Both the position numbers and the translations under genes were made by a program. A stretch of DNA of 64,000 bases, taken from contig NZ_VUNQ01000001.1 of NCBI RefSeq assembly GCF_009695605.1, positions 124,001 to 188,000 on the forward strand, read 5' to 3'. How positions within the stretch are numbered: position 1 is the first letter of the stretch; each line of letters begins with the position of its first letter. Below are positions 38,362 to 48,221 of this stretch, one piece after another. The notes below the pieces were generated by a model. It was not told the origin of the DNA. It saw only the letters and a program-made list of their open reading frames with translations, and made no database searches. Origin of the DNA: Tissierella pigra. GTDB lineage: Bacteria > Bacillota > Clostridia > Tissierellales > Tissierellaceae.

Positions 38362-38742
38362 TTATATTATTACTGCCCCATCAATATTAGTGAATATATT
38401 ATCTTTTAATTGTTCTTTATTTACAGTTGTAATGATTACTTTATTATTAATATTAGCTATAAAAGCCTTATCATCTATTAATATTAAAGCATCTTTTACT
38501 CCCTTTTTTTCAGCTTTGGAGAAAGCTGATTTTAACCTTGCCATTTCATCTGAAGTTAAACCCATATCTCTACTGCTAAGTCTTTCTGCAGCATGTTTTG
38601 AAAACTTAATTTCCGTTTCTTTATTTTGAATTTTCTCCAATATTTGATCAAAATTTTTATTAGAATCGATTTGTTTTCTTTCAATAGGTTTTGATGAAGT
38701 AATCAATCGGTTTTCAAGTTGTCTAATATCTATTTTACTCAT
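38362..38742 (-). CDS. Flagellar operon protein (TIGR02530/flg_new family)
   Basis: 126 residues. The core is FSKHAAERLSSRDMGLTSDEM, then ALILIDDKAFIANINNKVIITTVNKE and the ending FTNIDGAVII. This is a conserved protein of unknown function found between flgD and flgE in Gram-positive flagellar operons. ATG with GGAGC upstream. Position suggests a role in hook assembly, unproven. Confidence 0.88.
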   Translation of the reverse strand: MSKIDIRQLENRLITSSKPIERKQIDSNKNFDQILEKIQNKETEIKFSKHAAERLSSRDMGLTSDEMARLKSAFSKAEKKGVKDALILIDDKAFIANINNKVIITTVNKEQLKDNIFTNIDGAVII

Positions 38743-38757
38743 AAGAACAGCTCCATA

Positions 38758-39222
38758 TTAATCATCTATTGTGTTATCGTCTGCTGGTTTGTCGCCTTCT
38801 TCTCCCTCTGGTCCATCAACTGGTGGCTCTTCTACCTCAGGTGGTTCACCTAGATATGCTTCCATTCCTTTTCTAATGTTAGTAATTTCTTTTAATATTT
38901 CAACATTAGCTTTGATTTGATTTAGATTTGTTATCTCCAATAAATCCAACATTTCCTCTGATGCACTAACCATATTTTTATTTAGGTCTGTCATCTGATT
39001 GTTCAAGTTTTGCATTTGCTCTAATGAACTAAATTGTGCCAATTGAGCAATGAATTCTCTATCTTCCATAGGATTAAGAGGGTCTTGGTGAGATAACTGT
39101 GTAGTCAGTAGTCTTAAAAAGGCATCTTTATCTAAATCATTGCCTTTTTTCTTTTCAGCCGAATTATTATTTTTTTCTCCAAACTTATAAATATATTCTT
39201 CGTATTTATTATTTACTTCCAT
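38758..39222 (-). CDS. flgD: Flagellar hook cap/assembly protein FlgD (short form)
   Basis: 154 residues. The conserved FlgD N-terminus is complete: [19 protein letters not shown] and [14 protein letters not shown]. The C-terminal Ig-like/tudor domains of proteobacterial FlgD are absent and replaced by an acidic Pro/Glu/Asp-rich tail, as in the short Firmicutes form. FlgD caps the growing hook. ATG with GGAGG upstream. Confidence 0.94.
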   Translation of the reverse strand: MEVNNKYEEYIYKFGEKNNNSAEKKKGNDLDKDAFLRLLTTQLSHQDPLNPMEDREFIAQLAQFSSLEQMQNLNNQMTDLNKNMVSASEEMLDLLEITNLNQIKANVEILKEITNIRKGMEAYLGEPPEVEEPPVDGPEGEEGDKPADDNTIDD

Positions 39223-39236
39223 ATTAAACCTCCTAT

Positions 39237-40535
39237 TTAAGCAAGTAAATTGAGAGTACTTTCTGAGTATATGTCATTTGCTTTATTTTGTACACCTAAT
39301 GTTTCCTCATAATTTGATGCTACCTGTTTATTTTCTGCCTTGATTTTTAGCCTTTTATTGTTTTTATTGAAGTTGAATTGATTAGGATTATGTTTATTAA
39401 AATCACTACTATTTCCTACAAATACTTCAAAAGTCTTAATTTCTAATCCACTATCCTTTAGCTCTTCTCTTAACTGGATTAAATTATTCTCTATAATCTC
39501 TTTAGTTCTTTGATTATCTACCATTACCTTTGCTACTACTGTGTTTTTTGTAACTTCAATATTCATCAACATTTCACCTAAAATCTCTGGTTTTAGCCTA
39601 ATCCTAATTTCATTCTTTTCATTAGTTAAATCAACCCTTACCTTTTCCACTATTTGATCTATAACTTCTTTAGGATTTATTGGTTCTGTTTTTTCTGCTT
39701 CTGTTGAAATATTTCTAGTATATTCTATATCTTGTTTCTGTATTGAAAAAGCAGATTCACTGTTGATTTTATCTTCTTCACTACTTAATTTTACTGAGTT
39801 AGACTCTACATCTTCTTTAGATAATTCTTTAGAATTGTTTTCCTCTAAACCATTTGTTGGTTCTTCTTTTACTGGTGGAGCAATTGGTTTTAGATTCAAT
39901 TCATTATCTGAAGTATCTTCATTCATATTTTCAATATTTTCCTTCATCTCAACTTTTGGCTTTATTTCCTCAGAATTAAAATTTAAATTTTCTTCTGGAA
40001 TTTCATTATTTTCCAAGCTTAATTTAGGTTTTTCCTGATTTTCTTTATTGACAGTAATATTATTTAAGTTTTCCAAATCAATCTTACTATCAACTATATC
40101 TTTAATATCTTGATTTGTTCCTAAGCTTTCAACATAAATTTCCTCAGTTTTTAAAGCCAATTCTTTTGGTTCAATTGCAATGGAAACATCTTGTTCCTTA
40201 GGTAATTCTGTCACATTCGCTTCCTCTAAAGTTGTTATGTTATTAGATAAAAACAATAGATTTTCATATACTATTTTTTTCTTATTTTCTTCTTTTTCTA
40301 CTTTATCTGAATCCTCTACCATATCTGTTTCTTCTATGTCTTCTACTTTGTTTTTTGTATTAGATTTTTTAGGCTTAGTTGAATCTATATTATTCTTAGT
40401 GTCTTCTTTATGATTTTTATTATTTACTGATTCTAAGGTAGAAAAAAAGTCTTTACTTTTTTCAATACTATTTTCTTTACTTACTTCAACATTAGTATTT
40501 ATAGATTGTTTTAAATCAAAAAATATAGCTTTCAC
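39237..40535 (-). CDS. fliK: Flagellar hook-length control protein FliK
   Basis: 432 residues. Residues 1-285 are strongly charged and low in complexity, as expected for the secreted ruler part. The C-terminal Flg_hook domain (about 290-395) shows [19 protein letters not shown] and a following helix [17 protein letters not shown]. FliK measures hook length and triggers FlhB switching. GTG start with AGGAGGTG upstream. Neighbours flgD and fliJ region agree. Confidence 0.92.
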   Translation of the reverse strand: MKAIFFDLKQSINTNVEVSKENSIEKSKDFFSTLESVNNKNHKEDTKNNIDSTKPKKSNTKNKVEDIEETDMVEDSDKVEKEENKKKIVYENLLFLSNNITTLEEANVTELPKEQDVSIAIEPKELALKTEEIYVESLGTNQDIKDIVDSKIDLENLNNITVNKENQEKPKLSLENNEIPEENLNFNSEEIKPKVEMKENIENMNEDTSDNELNLKPIAPPVKEEPTNGLEENNSKELSKEDVESNSVKLSSEEDKINSESAFSIQKQDIEYTRNISTEAEKTEPINPKEVIDQIVEKVRVDLTNEKNEIRIRLKPEILGEMLMNIEVTKNTVVAKVMVDNQRTKEIIENNLIQLREELKDSGLEIKTFEVFVGNSSDFNKHNPNQFNFNKNNKRLKIKAENKQVASNYEETLGVQNKANDIYSESTLNLLA

Positions 40536-40575
40536 TTATTTCACCTCCTTTTAATTAATAATGATTACTTTTTTC

Positions 40576-41829
40576 TTAGTTTTTAGGTTGTGCTAAGAGT
40601 CTAGTAACCTGTGAAGCCTTATCAGACTCCATATAATCTAAAACCTTAGATAAGGTTTGATTTTTCATTTTTGATAATACATCTACAATAATAGTCCTAT
40701 CTGAAAGTTCATAAACTTTTTCTGAACTTATTTCCAAAGAGGTTATTGTATTTGTATTTTGCATCATTTTTTCAACAATTTTAGCTACTTTATCAGGAGC
40801 CATTTTTTCATATATTACAACAAGGTCATTTACTTTACTAGAATATTCATTTAAAAATTCCATAGTCTTACTTACGTTACTGGTTATATTAGTTTCTGAT
40901 TTTGTTAATTGTTCTTCACGGATTATTGCAGAAAACAAATCCTCTATAAAATTTTCATCTTTTATCCCTGCTAATAATTCAGCTGATTTTAATGCAGATA
41001 AATGGCTATATATAACTGCTAGTTTATTTAGAGAATAACTGTTTGTATTGCCAATGGTTTCTATCGTTACATCTAAAGGTTTAGTTTCATATACCTTTGC
41101 TAAATCAATCAAGGTATTTACTTCATTTGTCTTTTCGTTGATTATTACTTCAATTGACGTTTTTTTGCTTTCTTCAAAAGTATTTAAAATATAATTTCTT
41201 ACATCAGAGTCTATATAATATAAAACTTCTCCTAATTTATCTGTCTTTACTTCGCTTAAAACCTTTAAAAAATCTCTATCTGCAAACTTCTTTTCTATTT
41301 CCAACAAAGAAGCCAATGTATCTTGTTTTTCAATTCTACTTACTTCTAATCGAAACTGTTCCATTTCTTCCTCTTGAGCCTCTTCATATATTGAAAATAA
41401 TAAATCCTTCCTTAGTTCCATATTTCTAACTTTTAATACTATTTCCTCAGTTTTAGAGTTAGAAATATTATTCATTTCCTTTAGCACATCTATATAGAGC
41501 TTTTCGTCATCCTTTTTTATTATATACATTTTATCTGCTGCTACATTTGGATCTAAATCTATATAGTGTTTGGAAAGATAAATTATTTTTTCGTCTTTTT
41601 CTAATTCTGTAGGATAATTTCTAAAATGTTCTCCCACTACCCCTGGCATTTTTCTTAATATTTTATTTGCATTGTTCTTAAATTTTTTATTTGTACTATA
41701 CATAAGGCTCATTATTCCTAAGGGTACAAGAACTATACTAATGATTATAATAGTTATAATTTTAGATATTTTATATTTTTTCTTTGATTTTTCATTCTCA
41801 TTTCTATTTTCAACATTTATTGTTTCCAT
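40576..41829 (-). CDS. MgtE-N-domain-like flagellar membrane protein (YlxF/MotE type)
   Basis: 417 residues. A single transmembrane helix near the N-terminus (about 23-46), then a long mainly helical region, and a C-terminal MgtE intracellular N-domain-like part with YEKMAPDKVAKIVEKMM and LDYMESDKASQVTRLLAQ. It takes the place of ylxF between fliJ and fliK. Relatives such as MotE in rhizobia act as a chaperone of a motility protein; the function here is unknown. Longer than B. subtilis YlxF (which is nearer 200 residues by memory). Confidence 0.82.
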   Translation of the reverse strand: METINVENRNENEKSKKKYKISKIITIIIISIVLVPLGIMSLMYSTNKKFKNNANKILRKMPGVVGEHFRNYPTELEKDEKIIYLSKHYIDLDPNVAADKMYIIKKDDEKLYIDVLKEMNNISNSKTEEIVLKVRNMELRKDLLFSIYEEAQEEEMEQFRLEVSRIEKQDTLASLLEIEKKFADRDFLKVLSEVKTDKLGEVLYYIDSDVRNYILNTFEESKKTSIEVIINEKTNEVNTLIDLAKVYETKPLDVTIETIGNTNSYSLNKLAVIYSHLSALKSAELLAGIKDENFIEDLFSAIIREEQLTKSETNITSNVSKTMEFLNEYSSKVNDLVVIYEKMAPDKVAKIVEKMMQNTNTITSLEISSEKVYELSDRTIIVDVLSKMKNQTLSKVLDYMESDKASQVTRLLAQPKN

Positions 41830-41840
41830 CTTCTTGCCCC

Positions 41841-42275
41841 CTATTGTTGGCTAGTGTTAAATGTAACTATACCATCAACTAACTTTTCCTCTTGTCTTTT
41901 AGATTCTATGATAAATTCTTTATAATCATTTTCTTTTAACTTTTCAAAAGCTTTTTTTTCTTGCATTGCAACTAAAAGTTCTTCTTTCGCTTCTTCTAAC
42001 TCAACTTTCATTTCTTCTATTTTTATTTCTTGCTTTTGAATGGTTACAGATATATCCTGTAAATAACTATTATATAGTTTCAAATTGCCAATATTGGTTC
42101 TTTTAGCTGAGTTGTTTTTTTCTACAACTAAATTCGCTTTATGCTGGTTAAAACTTACTAATATTTCTTCCTCATTATTTAACCTTGAATTTATATCTCC
42201 ATATTTAGCTTTTTTTAAATCTTCAATATTTTCTTTATAGTTTAGTACCTTTTCTAACCTAAAGCTATAGTTCAT
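41841..42275 (-). CDS. fliJ: Flagellar export chaperone FliJ
   Basis: 144 residues, almost entirely coiled coil, starting MNYSFRLEKVLNYKENIEDL, a typical FliJ N-terminus. FliJ escorts substrates and couples the FliI ATPase ring to FlhA. GGAGGT is spaced for the ATG at 42275; a TTG one codon earlier is less likely. Confidence 0.88.
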   Translation of the reverse strand: MNYSFRLEKVLNYKENIEDLKKAKYGDINSRLNNEEEILVSFNQHKANLVVEKNNSAKRTNIGNLKLYNSYLQDISVTIQKQEIKIEEMKVELEEAKEELLVAMQEKKAFEKLKENDYKEFIIESKRQEEKLVDGIVTFNTSQQ

Positions 42276-42294
42276 CAATGTACCTCCATAAGTT

Positions 42295-43632
42295 TTAGTT
42301 TAATTTTTCAGAAATCTCGTTCATTAACTTTATTGTTTCTTCAAAGGTTGATGTTTTTTGAGTTTCTTGCTTTAAAAAGCTTTCTATATCATCGATTAAC
42401 TCAATAGCTGTGTCAATTTTTTTATTTGAACCTCGTTTATATGCTCCAATGTTTATTAAGTCCTCAGCTTCTTGGTAAACAGCCATAATATCTTTTATAG
42501 AGCCTGCAGTTTGTATATGTTCTCTACTTGCTATGTTGGGCATTACCCTACTTATACTAGCAAGAACATCTATTGCTGGATAATGATTTGCATTTGCAAG
42601 TTTTCTAGATAAGACAATATGTCCATCTAATATTCCTCTTGCAGTGTCTGTTATAGGTTCAGTTAAATCGTCTCCATCTACTAATACTGTATAAAGACCT
42701 GTAATGGTGCCTTTATCAGATGCTCCTGTTCTTTCAAGTAATCTTGGCATAGTAGCAAAAACAGAAGGAGTATAGCCTCTAGTTACAGGTGGCTCTCCTA
42801 TAGCTAGTCCTATTTCTCGTTGTGCCATGGAAAATCTAGTTAGAGAATCCATAAGCAACATTACATTTAAACCTTGATCTCTAAAATATTCTGCTATTGC
42901 AGTAGTTACCATTGCACCTTTAACTCTTATTAGGGCGGGCTGGTCTGACGTTACAACCACTACCACAGATTTTTTTAGACCATCTTCCCTTAAATCATTT
43001 TGAATAAACTCATTAACTTCTCTTCCACGTTCTCCTATTAAACCTATAACATTTACATCAGCAGTACTATTCCTAGAAATCATACCCATTAATGTACTTT
43101 TACCTACTCCAGATCCTGCAAAAATCCCTACTCTTTGACCCTTTCCACAGGTTAGTAAACCATCTATTGCTCGGACACCTACTGATAAAGGCTCTTTTAT
43201 AACCATTCTATCTAAAGGACTTGGAGGTGAACTGGAAACTGGATAATATTTATTAGACTTAATAGGTCCTAAATTATCCATGGGATTTCCTAATCCATCA
43301 AGTACCCTTCCTATTAGTTCATCTCCTACATTGACCCTAAGCGTCTTTCCACTGCCTACCACTATACTTCCACTGGCTATACCTTCCATTTCTCCTAATG
43401 GCATTAGAAGAATCTTATCCTCTTTAAATCCAACTACTTCGGAAAGAATAGGTATATTACTTTTATATGGATAGATATAACAAAGTTCACCAATAGTTGC
43501 CATTGGACCATTTGACTCAATAGTCAGTCCAGTTACTTTTGTTATCTTTCCAGTATATTTCATGAACCTTTTTTCTTTTACTGCTGCTGTATATTTTTTA
43601 ATATTAATTGTATCTTCCATATCATCACTCAT
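42295..43632 (-). CDS. fliI: Flagellum-specific ATPase FliI
   Basis: 445 residues, related to F1 ATPase beta subunit. Walker A GIFAGSGVGKSTLMGM (about 167-182), Walker B VMLLMDSLTRFSMAQREIG and a P-loop helix region SPPSPLDRM before it. It energises early steps of flagellar export. Two ATGs are possible: 43632, overlapping fliH by 8 bases, or 43620; neither has a strong Shine-Dalgarno sequence, and comparison with family N-termini slightly favours the shorter form. Confidence 0.95.
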   Translation of the reverse strand: MSDDMEDTINIKKYTAAVKEKRFMKYTGKITKVTGLTIESNGPMATIGELCYIYPYKSNIPILSEVVGFKEDKILLMPLGEMEGIASGSIVVGSGKTLRVNVGDELIGRVLDGLGNPMDNLGPIKSNKYYPVSSSPPSPLDRMVIKEPLSVGVRAIDGLLTCGKGQRVGIFAGSGVGKSTLMGMISRNSTADVNVIGLIGERGREVNEFIQNDLREDGLKKSVVVVVTSDQPALIRVKGAMVTTAIAEYFRDQGLNVMLLMDSLTRFSMAQREIGLAIGEPPVTRGYTPSVFATMPRLLERTGASDKGTITGLYTVLVDGDDLTEPITDTARGILDGHIVLSRKLANANHYPAIDVLASISRVMPNIASREHIQTAGSIKDIMAVYQEAEDLINIGAYKRGSNKKIDTAIELIDDIESFLKQETQKTSTFEETIKLMNEISEKLN

Positions 43633-44398
43633 TATTTAGTATTGTTGTTAAAAGTTCTTTTACTTCTTCTAGTTGATTTTTAAGACTTGCGTCTATATTT
43701 CCCTTAGAAGTCTCTAAAATACAATCACCTTTTTTTAGGGAAATATCATATTTAATATCTAGTTCTGTTATCATACTAGCTTTGGCTAGTATTTCTTCTT
43801 TAGCTATCTCTAATATATTATAATCCTCCTTAGACACTACTATGGTTAGCTTATCTGTTAAATCTAAATTGCTAATTCCATTTAACACTAAAGAGACTAT
43901 AAGTTCGTCGTCTTCTTCTGTTTTTTTATTTATAACCTTTTCATAAATACTTATTACTAACTCCACTATATCTTCTTCTAATTCTTTAAGAAGATTGTTT
44001 CTAGTGCTTATATATGACTCTTTTATATTTAGTGCTTCTTTTATTAGTTCATCAGACTTAACTTTTCCTTCTTCATAACCTTTTTCATGACCTTTTTTAT
44101 ATCCTAGTTCATGTCCCTCTTTATATCCTATTTCTTTATGTTCATCTAAAATCTCTTTAGCTTTTATATATGCTTCTTCTATTATAGATTCTTTCTGTTC
44201 TTCAGCATCTTCTACTATTTTAGCTGCTTTTTCTTTTGCTTTATCTACAATTATTTTATATTCTTTTTCTGCTTTTTCTTTTTCTTCTTCAAAAATCTGT
44301 TCTATTGCTTTTCTACTTTCATCTTCAGCCTTAGTATCGTCTATTATTCTTTTTGACTCTGTCTGTATTACTCTAAAGGATTTAATAATATTAGACAA
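43625..44398 (-). CDS. fliH: Flagellar assembly protein FliH
   Basis: 257 residues. Long charged coiled-coil N-terminus containing GYKEGHELGYKKGHEKGYEE, the glycine-repeat motif of FliH, then a V-ATPase E-subunit-like C-terminal domain. FliH binds and holds back FliI. TTG start at 44398-44396 with a GGGGGAG site nine bases upstream inside the end of fliG; the genes overlap by 8 bases. Confidence 0.92.
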   Translation of the reverse strand: MSNIIKSFRVIQTESKRIIDDTKAEDESRKAIEQIFEEEKEKAEKEYKIIVDKAKEKAAKIVEDAEEQKESIIEEAYIKAKEILDEHKEIGYKEGHELGYKKGHEKGYEEGKVKSDELIKEALNIKESYISTRNNLLKELEEDIVELVISIYEKVINKKTEEDDELIVSLVLNGISNLDLTDKLTIVVSKEDYNILEIAKEEILAKASMITELDIKYDISLKKGDCILETSKGNIDASLKNQLEEVKELLTTILNNE

Positions 44399-45395
44399 TT
44401 ATCTCATCTCCCCCTCTAGGAGTAATTATCTCTCCATCATCTTCTAATTTTCTAATGATGTTTACTATATTTTGTTGTGCATCTTCCATATCTCTAATAC
44501 GTACAGGTCCCATAAATTCTATGTCCTCTTTAATCATTTCAACTAAACGTTTTGACATATTATTAAATATAAGATTTTTAACTTCCTCACTAGCTCCTTT
44601 AAGTGCAATAGCCCATTGAGCATTATCAATTTCTCTTATAACTCTTTGGATGCTTCTGTTATCAAGGGTAATAATATCTTCAAATACAAACATTCTTCTT
44701 CTGATTTCTTCACTTAATTCCGCATCTCTGACATCCAATTCTTCCATAATATTCTTTTCTGTACTTCTGTCTACAGAGTTAAGTATATCTACAACTGCAC
44801 CTATTCCGCCAGTAGTTGTATAATCTTGAGCCAGTATATTTGAGAATTTATTCTCTAAAATTGATTCAATTTCTTTTACTACTTCTGGTGAAGTCCTATC
44901 CATTATTGCTATTCTCCTTGTAACATCTGATTGCTTTTCAGGAGGCAAACTTGAAAGAAGTTGTGCTGCCTGCGCTGACCCTAAGTAAGACAATATCAAA
45001 GCAATTGTTTGAGGATGTTCATTCTGTATATAGTTTAAAAGTTGGTTAGGGTCAGCCTTTCTTATGAATTCAAAAGGTCTTACATGTAATGAAGATGTAA
45101 GCTTACTAATTATATCAATAGCTTTATCAGACCCTAAAGCTCTTTCCAGTACATCTTTAGCATAATTTATTCCACCTTCAGAAATATACTCCTGTGCAAG
45201 ACATATTTGATAAAACTCTTCAATAACAACTTGTTTTTCTTCTGGAGAAACCATCCTCATATTTGCAATTTGCAAAGTAAGTTCTTCCATTTCTTCCTCA
45301 TTTAAATGTTTAAATATCTCAGCAGATTTCTGAGGTCCTAGAGCAATAAGTAGTATTGCCACCTTTTCTTTCCCGTTAAATTGTCTCTTAGACAT
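44391..45395 (-). CDS. fliG: Flagellar motor switch protein FliG
   Basis: 334 residues. N-terminal FliF-binding domain (KEKVAILLIALGPQKSAEI), middle domain with NEHPQTIALILSYL, and C-terminal torque domain with MFVFEDIITLDNRSIQRVI carrying the charged residues that meet MotA. ATG with AGGAGA upstream. Confidence 0.97.
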   Translation of the reverse strand: MSKRQFNGKEKVAILLIALGPQKSAEIFKHLNEEEMEELTLQIANMRMVSPEEKQVVIEEFYQICLAQEYISEGGINYAKDVLERALGSDKAIDIISKLTSSLHVRPFEFIRKADPNQLLNYIQNEHPQTIALILSYLGSAQAAQLLSSLPPEKQSDVTRRIAIMDRTSPEVVKEIESILENKFSNILAQDYTTTGGIGAVVDILNSVDRSTEKNIMEELDVRDAELSEEIRRRMFVFEDIITLDNRSIQRVIREIDNAQWAIALKGASEEVKNLIFNNMSKRLVEMIKEDIEFMGPVRIRDMEDAQQNIVNIIRKLEDDGEIITPRGGDEIIV

Positions 45396-45406
45396 ATTAA
45401 ATTCTC

Positions 45407-46927
45407 CTATTCATTTAACCAATTTCTAAGCAACTGAGCAACTGCATCAGGTTTTTTCTCAATAAACTTATCAATTTGAGCCTTCATTTTTGATTCCTCT
45501 GCTTCAAAATCCAAATCTGCAACTTCTAGTTCTATTGTAGATTTTTCCCCAAGAATTCTTTCTAATTCTTTTTCAGCAAGTTCCTTAGATTTCTTTCTTC
45601 TATATAAAACTATACCTATTATTAATATAATTAGTGCCAATAAAATTCCAATATATAACCATCTATTAGTTCCTTCTTGAATAACATTACTGTCTGCTAC
45701 CTGCTTAGTATTGAAGCTTGCTGCTTTTACTTGAACTTGCTTAGTATCTAAGCCTGTTGCCGCATATATTAGATCAGTGAATTCTTTTTCCATTTCAGGA
45801 GTCATCTCTCCATCTATTAGAGCATCTTTATTTATTAATACTGCCACAGTAACACTCTCAACTTGTCCTGGAGCTTTGTTGATTTCTTTATTTATTTCAT
45901 TTAATTCATTGTTTATTATTCTACTTACTTTATCGTATCTACTTGAACCATCATCTAATGTATTATAGTCTTCTACATTGGTTTCTGTTCCTGGTGCTCC
46001 TCCTATTGCTCCTCCTACCATATGTTCCTCTACCTCTTCTAAAGAACGAATTAGTCCTTCTTCACTTCCTTCTAAAGGAGTAGCAAACTCAGTTATGGTG
46101 GTTTTCTCCATATCCATATTTATTTTTACACTTGACATTACATCTACATTGTTAAATCCAACAACGTTTCCTAAGAATTTTTTTATACTTTCATTTATTT
46201 TAGCTTCTATTCCGTTTTTTACCTCAAACTGATCCACTGAAAAAATGTTTTCTTCATCTTCTTCACCCAGTAATCTTCCCTCATTATCTACTACTTTAAC
46301 ATCTTCTGGAATCATATTTATAGAACTTGCTACTAAATGCTTTATTGCTTTTACTTTTTCTGGTGATATTGGCCTATTATCCGATTTTACAATAAAAACG
46401 GATGCTGTAGTTTTATTATCATCATTGTCTAACACAAAGTTAGTAGCTTCTTTTTGCTCTATAAATACTTCAGCACTATGTATTCCATCTATCTCTGATA
46501 TTGTAGATGCTAATTCACTTTCATCAGCCTTTTTCATTCTCTGTTTTTTATCATAATCAGTCATAGTCCAGCTACTATCGTTAAAAGCATCCATATATGT
46601 ATAGCCTTCTTTGGGTAATCCGTATGTAGCCAATTCTATTTTTATACGATTTTTGTTTTCCGCTGGTACTAAAATACTTTTTTGATCTTCCCCTGTTTTC
46701 CAGGCGACGCCCATTTCATCTAGCTTAGTAGTAATTTGTCCCATATCTTTTAAACTTAAGTCTCCATATAGAACTTCATAGGGCTTACGTGTTAACATAA
46801 GAATAAGTGCAGTTACAGCAAAAATAACAAATAAGCTAATAAATGCCAATTTAATTTTCTTTTTCTTATCCATTTCCTTCCAATGTTCTATTACCTGTGT
46901 TTTTAACTTATGTATCGATTCTTGCAC
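45407..46927 (-). CDS. fliF: Flagellar MS-ring protein FliF
   Basis: 506 residues. First transmembrane helix at about 24-45, ring-building motifs RBM1-3 in the extracytoplasmic part (YMDAFNDSSWTMTDYDKKQR), second helix at about 420-440, and a C-terminal FliG-binding tail. FliF is the assembly base of the basal body. The frame opens with ATG at 46948 with no ribosome binding site, while AGAGAGGTG is spaced for GTG at 46927; I choose that start. Confidence 0.94.
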   Translation of the reverse strand: MQESIHKLKTQVIEHWKEMDKKKKIKLAFISLFVIFAVTALILMLTRKPYEVLYGDLSLKDMGQITTKLDEMGVAWKTGEDQKSILVPAENKNRIKIELATYGLPKEGYTYMDAFNDSSWTMTDYDKKQRMKKADESELASTISEIDGIHSAEVFIEQKEATNFVLDNDDNKTTASVFIVKSDNRPISPEKVKAIKHLVASSINMIPEDVKVVDNEGRLLGEEDEENIFSVDQFEVKNGIEAKINESIKKFLGNVVGFNNVDVMSSVKINMDMEKTTITEFATPLEGSEEGLIRSLEEVEEHMVGGAIGGAPGTETNVEDYNTLDDGSSRYDKVSRIINNELNEINKEINKAPGQVESVTVAVLINKDALIDGEMTPEMEKEFTDLIYAATGLDTKQVQVKAASFNTKQVADSNVIQEGTNRWLYIGILLALIILIIGIVLYRRKKSKELAEKELERILGEKSTIELEVADLDFEAEESKMKAQIDKFIEKKPDAVAQLLRNWLNE

Positions 46928-46950
46928 TGTTGCACCTCTCTCTATCATTG

Positions 46951-47247
46951 TTAAATTTGAATTCTCATAATTTCTTTATATGCTTCTACAACTTTACCTC
47001 TTATGGCCATAACAACTTGTAGAGCAGTATCTGCCTTATCAGCAGCTATTGTAACATCATGAAGGTTGTCCACTTCTCCTATGGCTAACATTTTTTTATA
47101 CTCTTGACTTTCTAATTGCATTTCATTGACTTTATCCAAGGCATTATTTAATAAGCTACCAAAGCTGTCTGCTGTTTTAGTGTTTGTTATTTTGTCATTT
47201 TTTGTAGATAGTAAACTATTATAATTATTAATTTTATTTATATACAA
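46951..47247 (-). CDS. fliE: Flagellar hook-basal body protein FliE
   Basis: 98 residues. SFGSLLNNALDKVNEMQLES, MLAIGEVDNLHDVTIAADKA and the C-terminal VVEAYKEIMRIQI are typical of FliE, which links the MS-ring to the rod. The start is TTG at 47247-47245 with GGAGG upstream. Confidence 0.94.
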   Translation of the reverse strand: MYINKINNYNSLLSTKNDKITNTKTADSFGSLLNNALDKVNEMQLESQEYKKMLAIGEVDNLHDVTIAADKADTALQVVMAIRGKVVEAYKEIMRIQI

Positions 47248-47252
47248 TATTC

Positions 47253-47693
47253 TTACCTCCTACCAATATCTAAAGCTTTCATTAACATAGACTTAGATGC
47301 GTTCATAGCTGTTATGTTAGCGTCATATGAACGCTGAGCACTGATTAAATCCACCATTTCTTTTACAGTGTCTACATTTGGTTTCTGAACATATCCATTT
47401 TCATCAGCATCTGGATGTCCTGGTTCATATATAAGTTTAAAAGGAGATTCATCTTCAACTATTTTACTAATCTTAACGCCCTTACCACTTATTTTATTGC
47501 TATATTTACTTAGCTGTTCTTCAAATGATGTGGATTTATTTTCTTCAAATATAGCTATTTGTCTTCTATAAGGCATTCCTCCTGTTGCCCTTGTAGTATT
47601 TACATTGGCCATATTCTTTGTAATTATATCTATTCTAGTTTTTTCAGCTGTTAAAGCACTGGCTGATATATTAATTGGATTAAAAAGACTCAT
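47253..47693 (-). CDS. flgC: Flagellar basal-body rod protein FlgC
   Basis: 146 residues. N-terminus INISASALTAEKTRIDIITK with NMANVNTTRAT, middle GHPDADENGYVQKPNV and C-terminal helix RSYDANITAMNASKSMLM. Forms part of the proximal rod. ATG with GGGAGT upstream, two bases after flgB. Confidence 0.96.
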   Translation of the reverse strand: MSLFNPINISASALTAEKTRIDIITKNMANVNTTRATGGMPYRRQIAIFEENKSTSFEEQLSKYSNKISGKGVKISKIVEDESPFKLIYEPGHPDADENGYVQKPNVDTVKEMVDLISAQRSYDANITAMNASKSMLMKALDIGRR

Positions 47694-47695
47694 AA

Positions 47696-48097
47696 TTATT
47701 TACTCCCTTCAGTAATAACATTTTTAATTTTATCGAATTCACCAGTTATTTGTCGTACCAAAGCATCGTACATAATAGTATTTTTAGCTAAATCCCCAGA
47801 CTCTATATCTATATTTACATTGTTTCCATCTATTCTATAAGATGTAGATTTATCTTCTACAACCATAGGAGAAAATGAACTTCTACCTACATCAATGTGA
47901 TTTTTATGAGTCTTTGTTAGATCTATTTTTCTACTATTTATACTTTGCTTTAATTGATCTTCAAAAGTTACTATTTTTCTTTTATAATTCGGAGTATTTT
48001 CATTAGCCATATTATGAGATATCGCTTTATGTCTTTCCCAAGTTCCATCTAAAGCTTTTTGATAAAAGTTGACATTATTATACATACCCTTAAACAT
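47696..48097 (-). CDS. flgB: Flagellar basal-body rod protein FlgB (first gene of fla/che operon)
   Basis: 133 residues. KAISHNMANENTPNYKRK is the conserved rod domain; NNVNIDIESGDLAKNTIMYDAL near the end is the C-terminal block. FlgB is an early rod subunit. TTG at 48112 is in frame, but GGGGTG is spaced for the ATG at 48097. This is the first gene of a unit of some 32 kb with two promoters just upstream. Confidence 0.95.
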   Translation of the reverse strand: MFKGMYNNVNFYQKALDGTWERHKAISHNMANENTPNYKRKIVTFEDQLKQSINSRKIDLTKTHKNHIDVGRSSFSPMVVEDKSTSYRIDGNNVNIDIESGDLAKNTIMYDALVRQITGEFDKIKNVITEGSK

Positions 48098-48124
48098 TAA
48101 ATCACCCCACAATTTTATAATATA

Positions 48125-48153
48125 ATCATATCTTAATTGAAATAATATATCAA
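48125..48153 (-). promoter_or_regulatory. fla/che operon promoter P2 (SigA type, proximal)
   Basis: -35 TTGATA (48153-48148), 17-base spacer, -10 TATGAT (48130-48125). Predicted start near 48118, about 20 bases ahead of the flgB ATG. Strong match to the housekeeping consensus. Confidence 0.72.
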
Positions 48154-48221
48154 ATTATAGTTATATGACATATTACATCCTTTTTCTGCCTATTATTCCC
48201 TTTTTCGCCTTTGATACTAAT

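Noticed and set aside
38758-39222. FlgD as a truncated gene
   Set aside because: Short FlgD without the C-terminal domains is normal in Firmicutes; no frameshift or leftover coding sequence is visible downstream.
46928-46948. ATG start of fliF at 46948
   Set aside because: No Shine-Dalgarno; AGAGAGGTG is correctly placed for the GTG at 46927.
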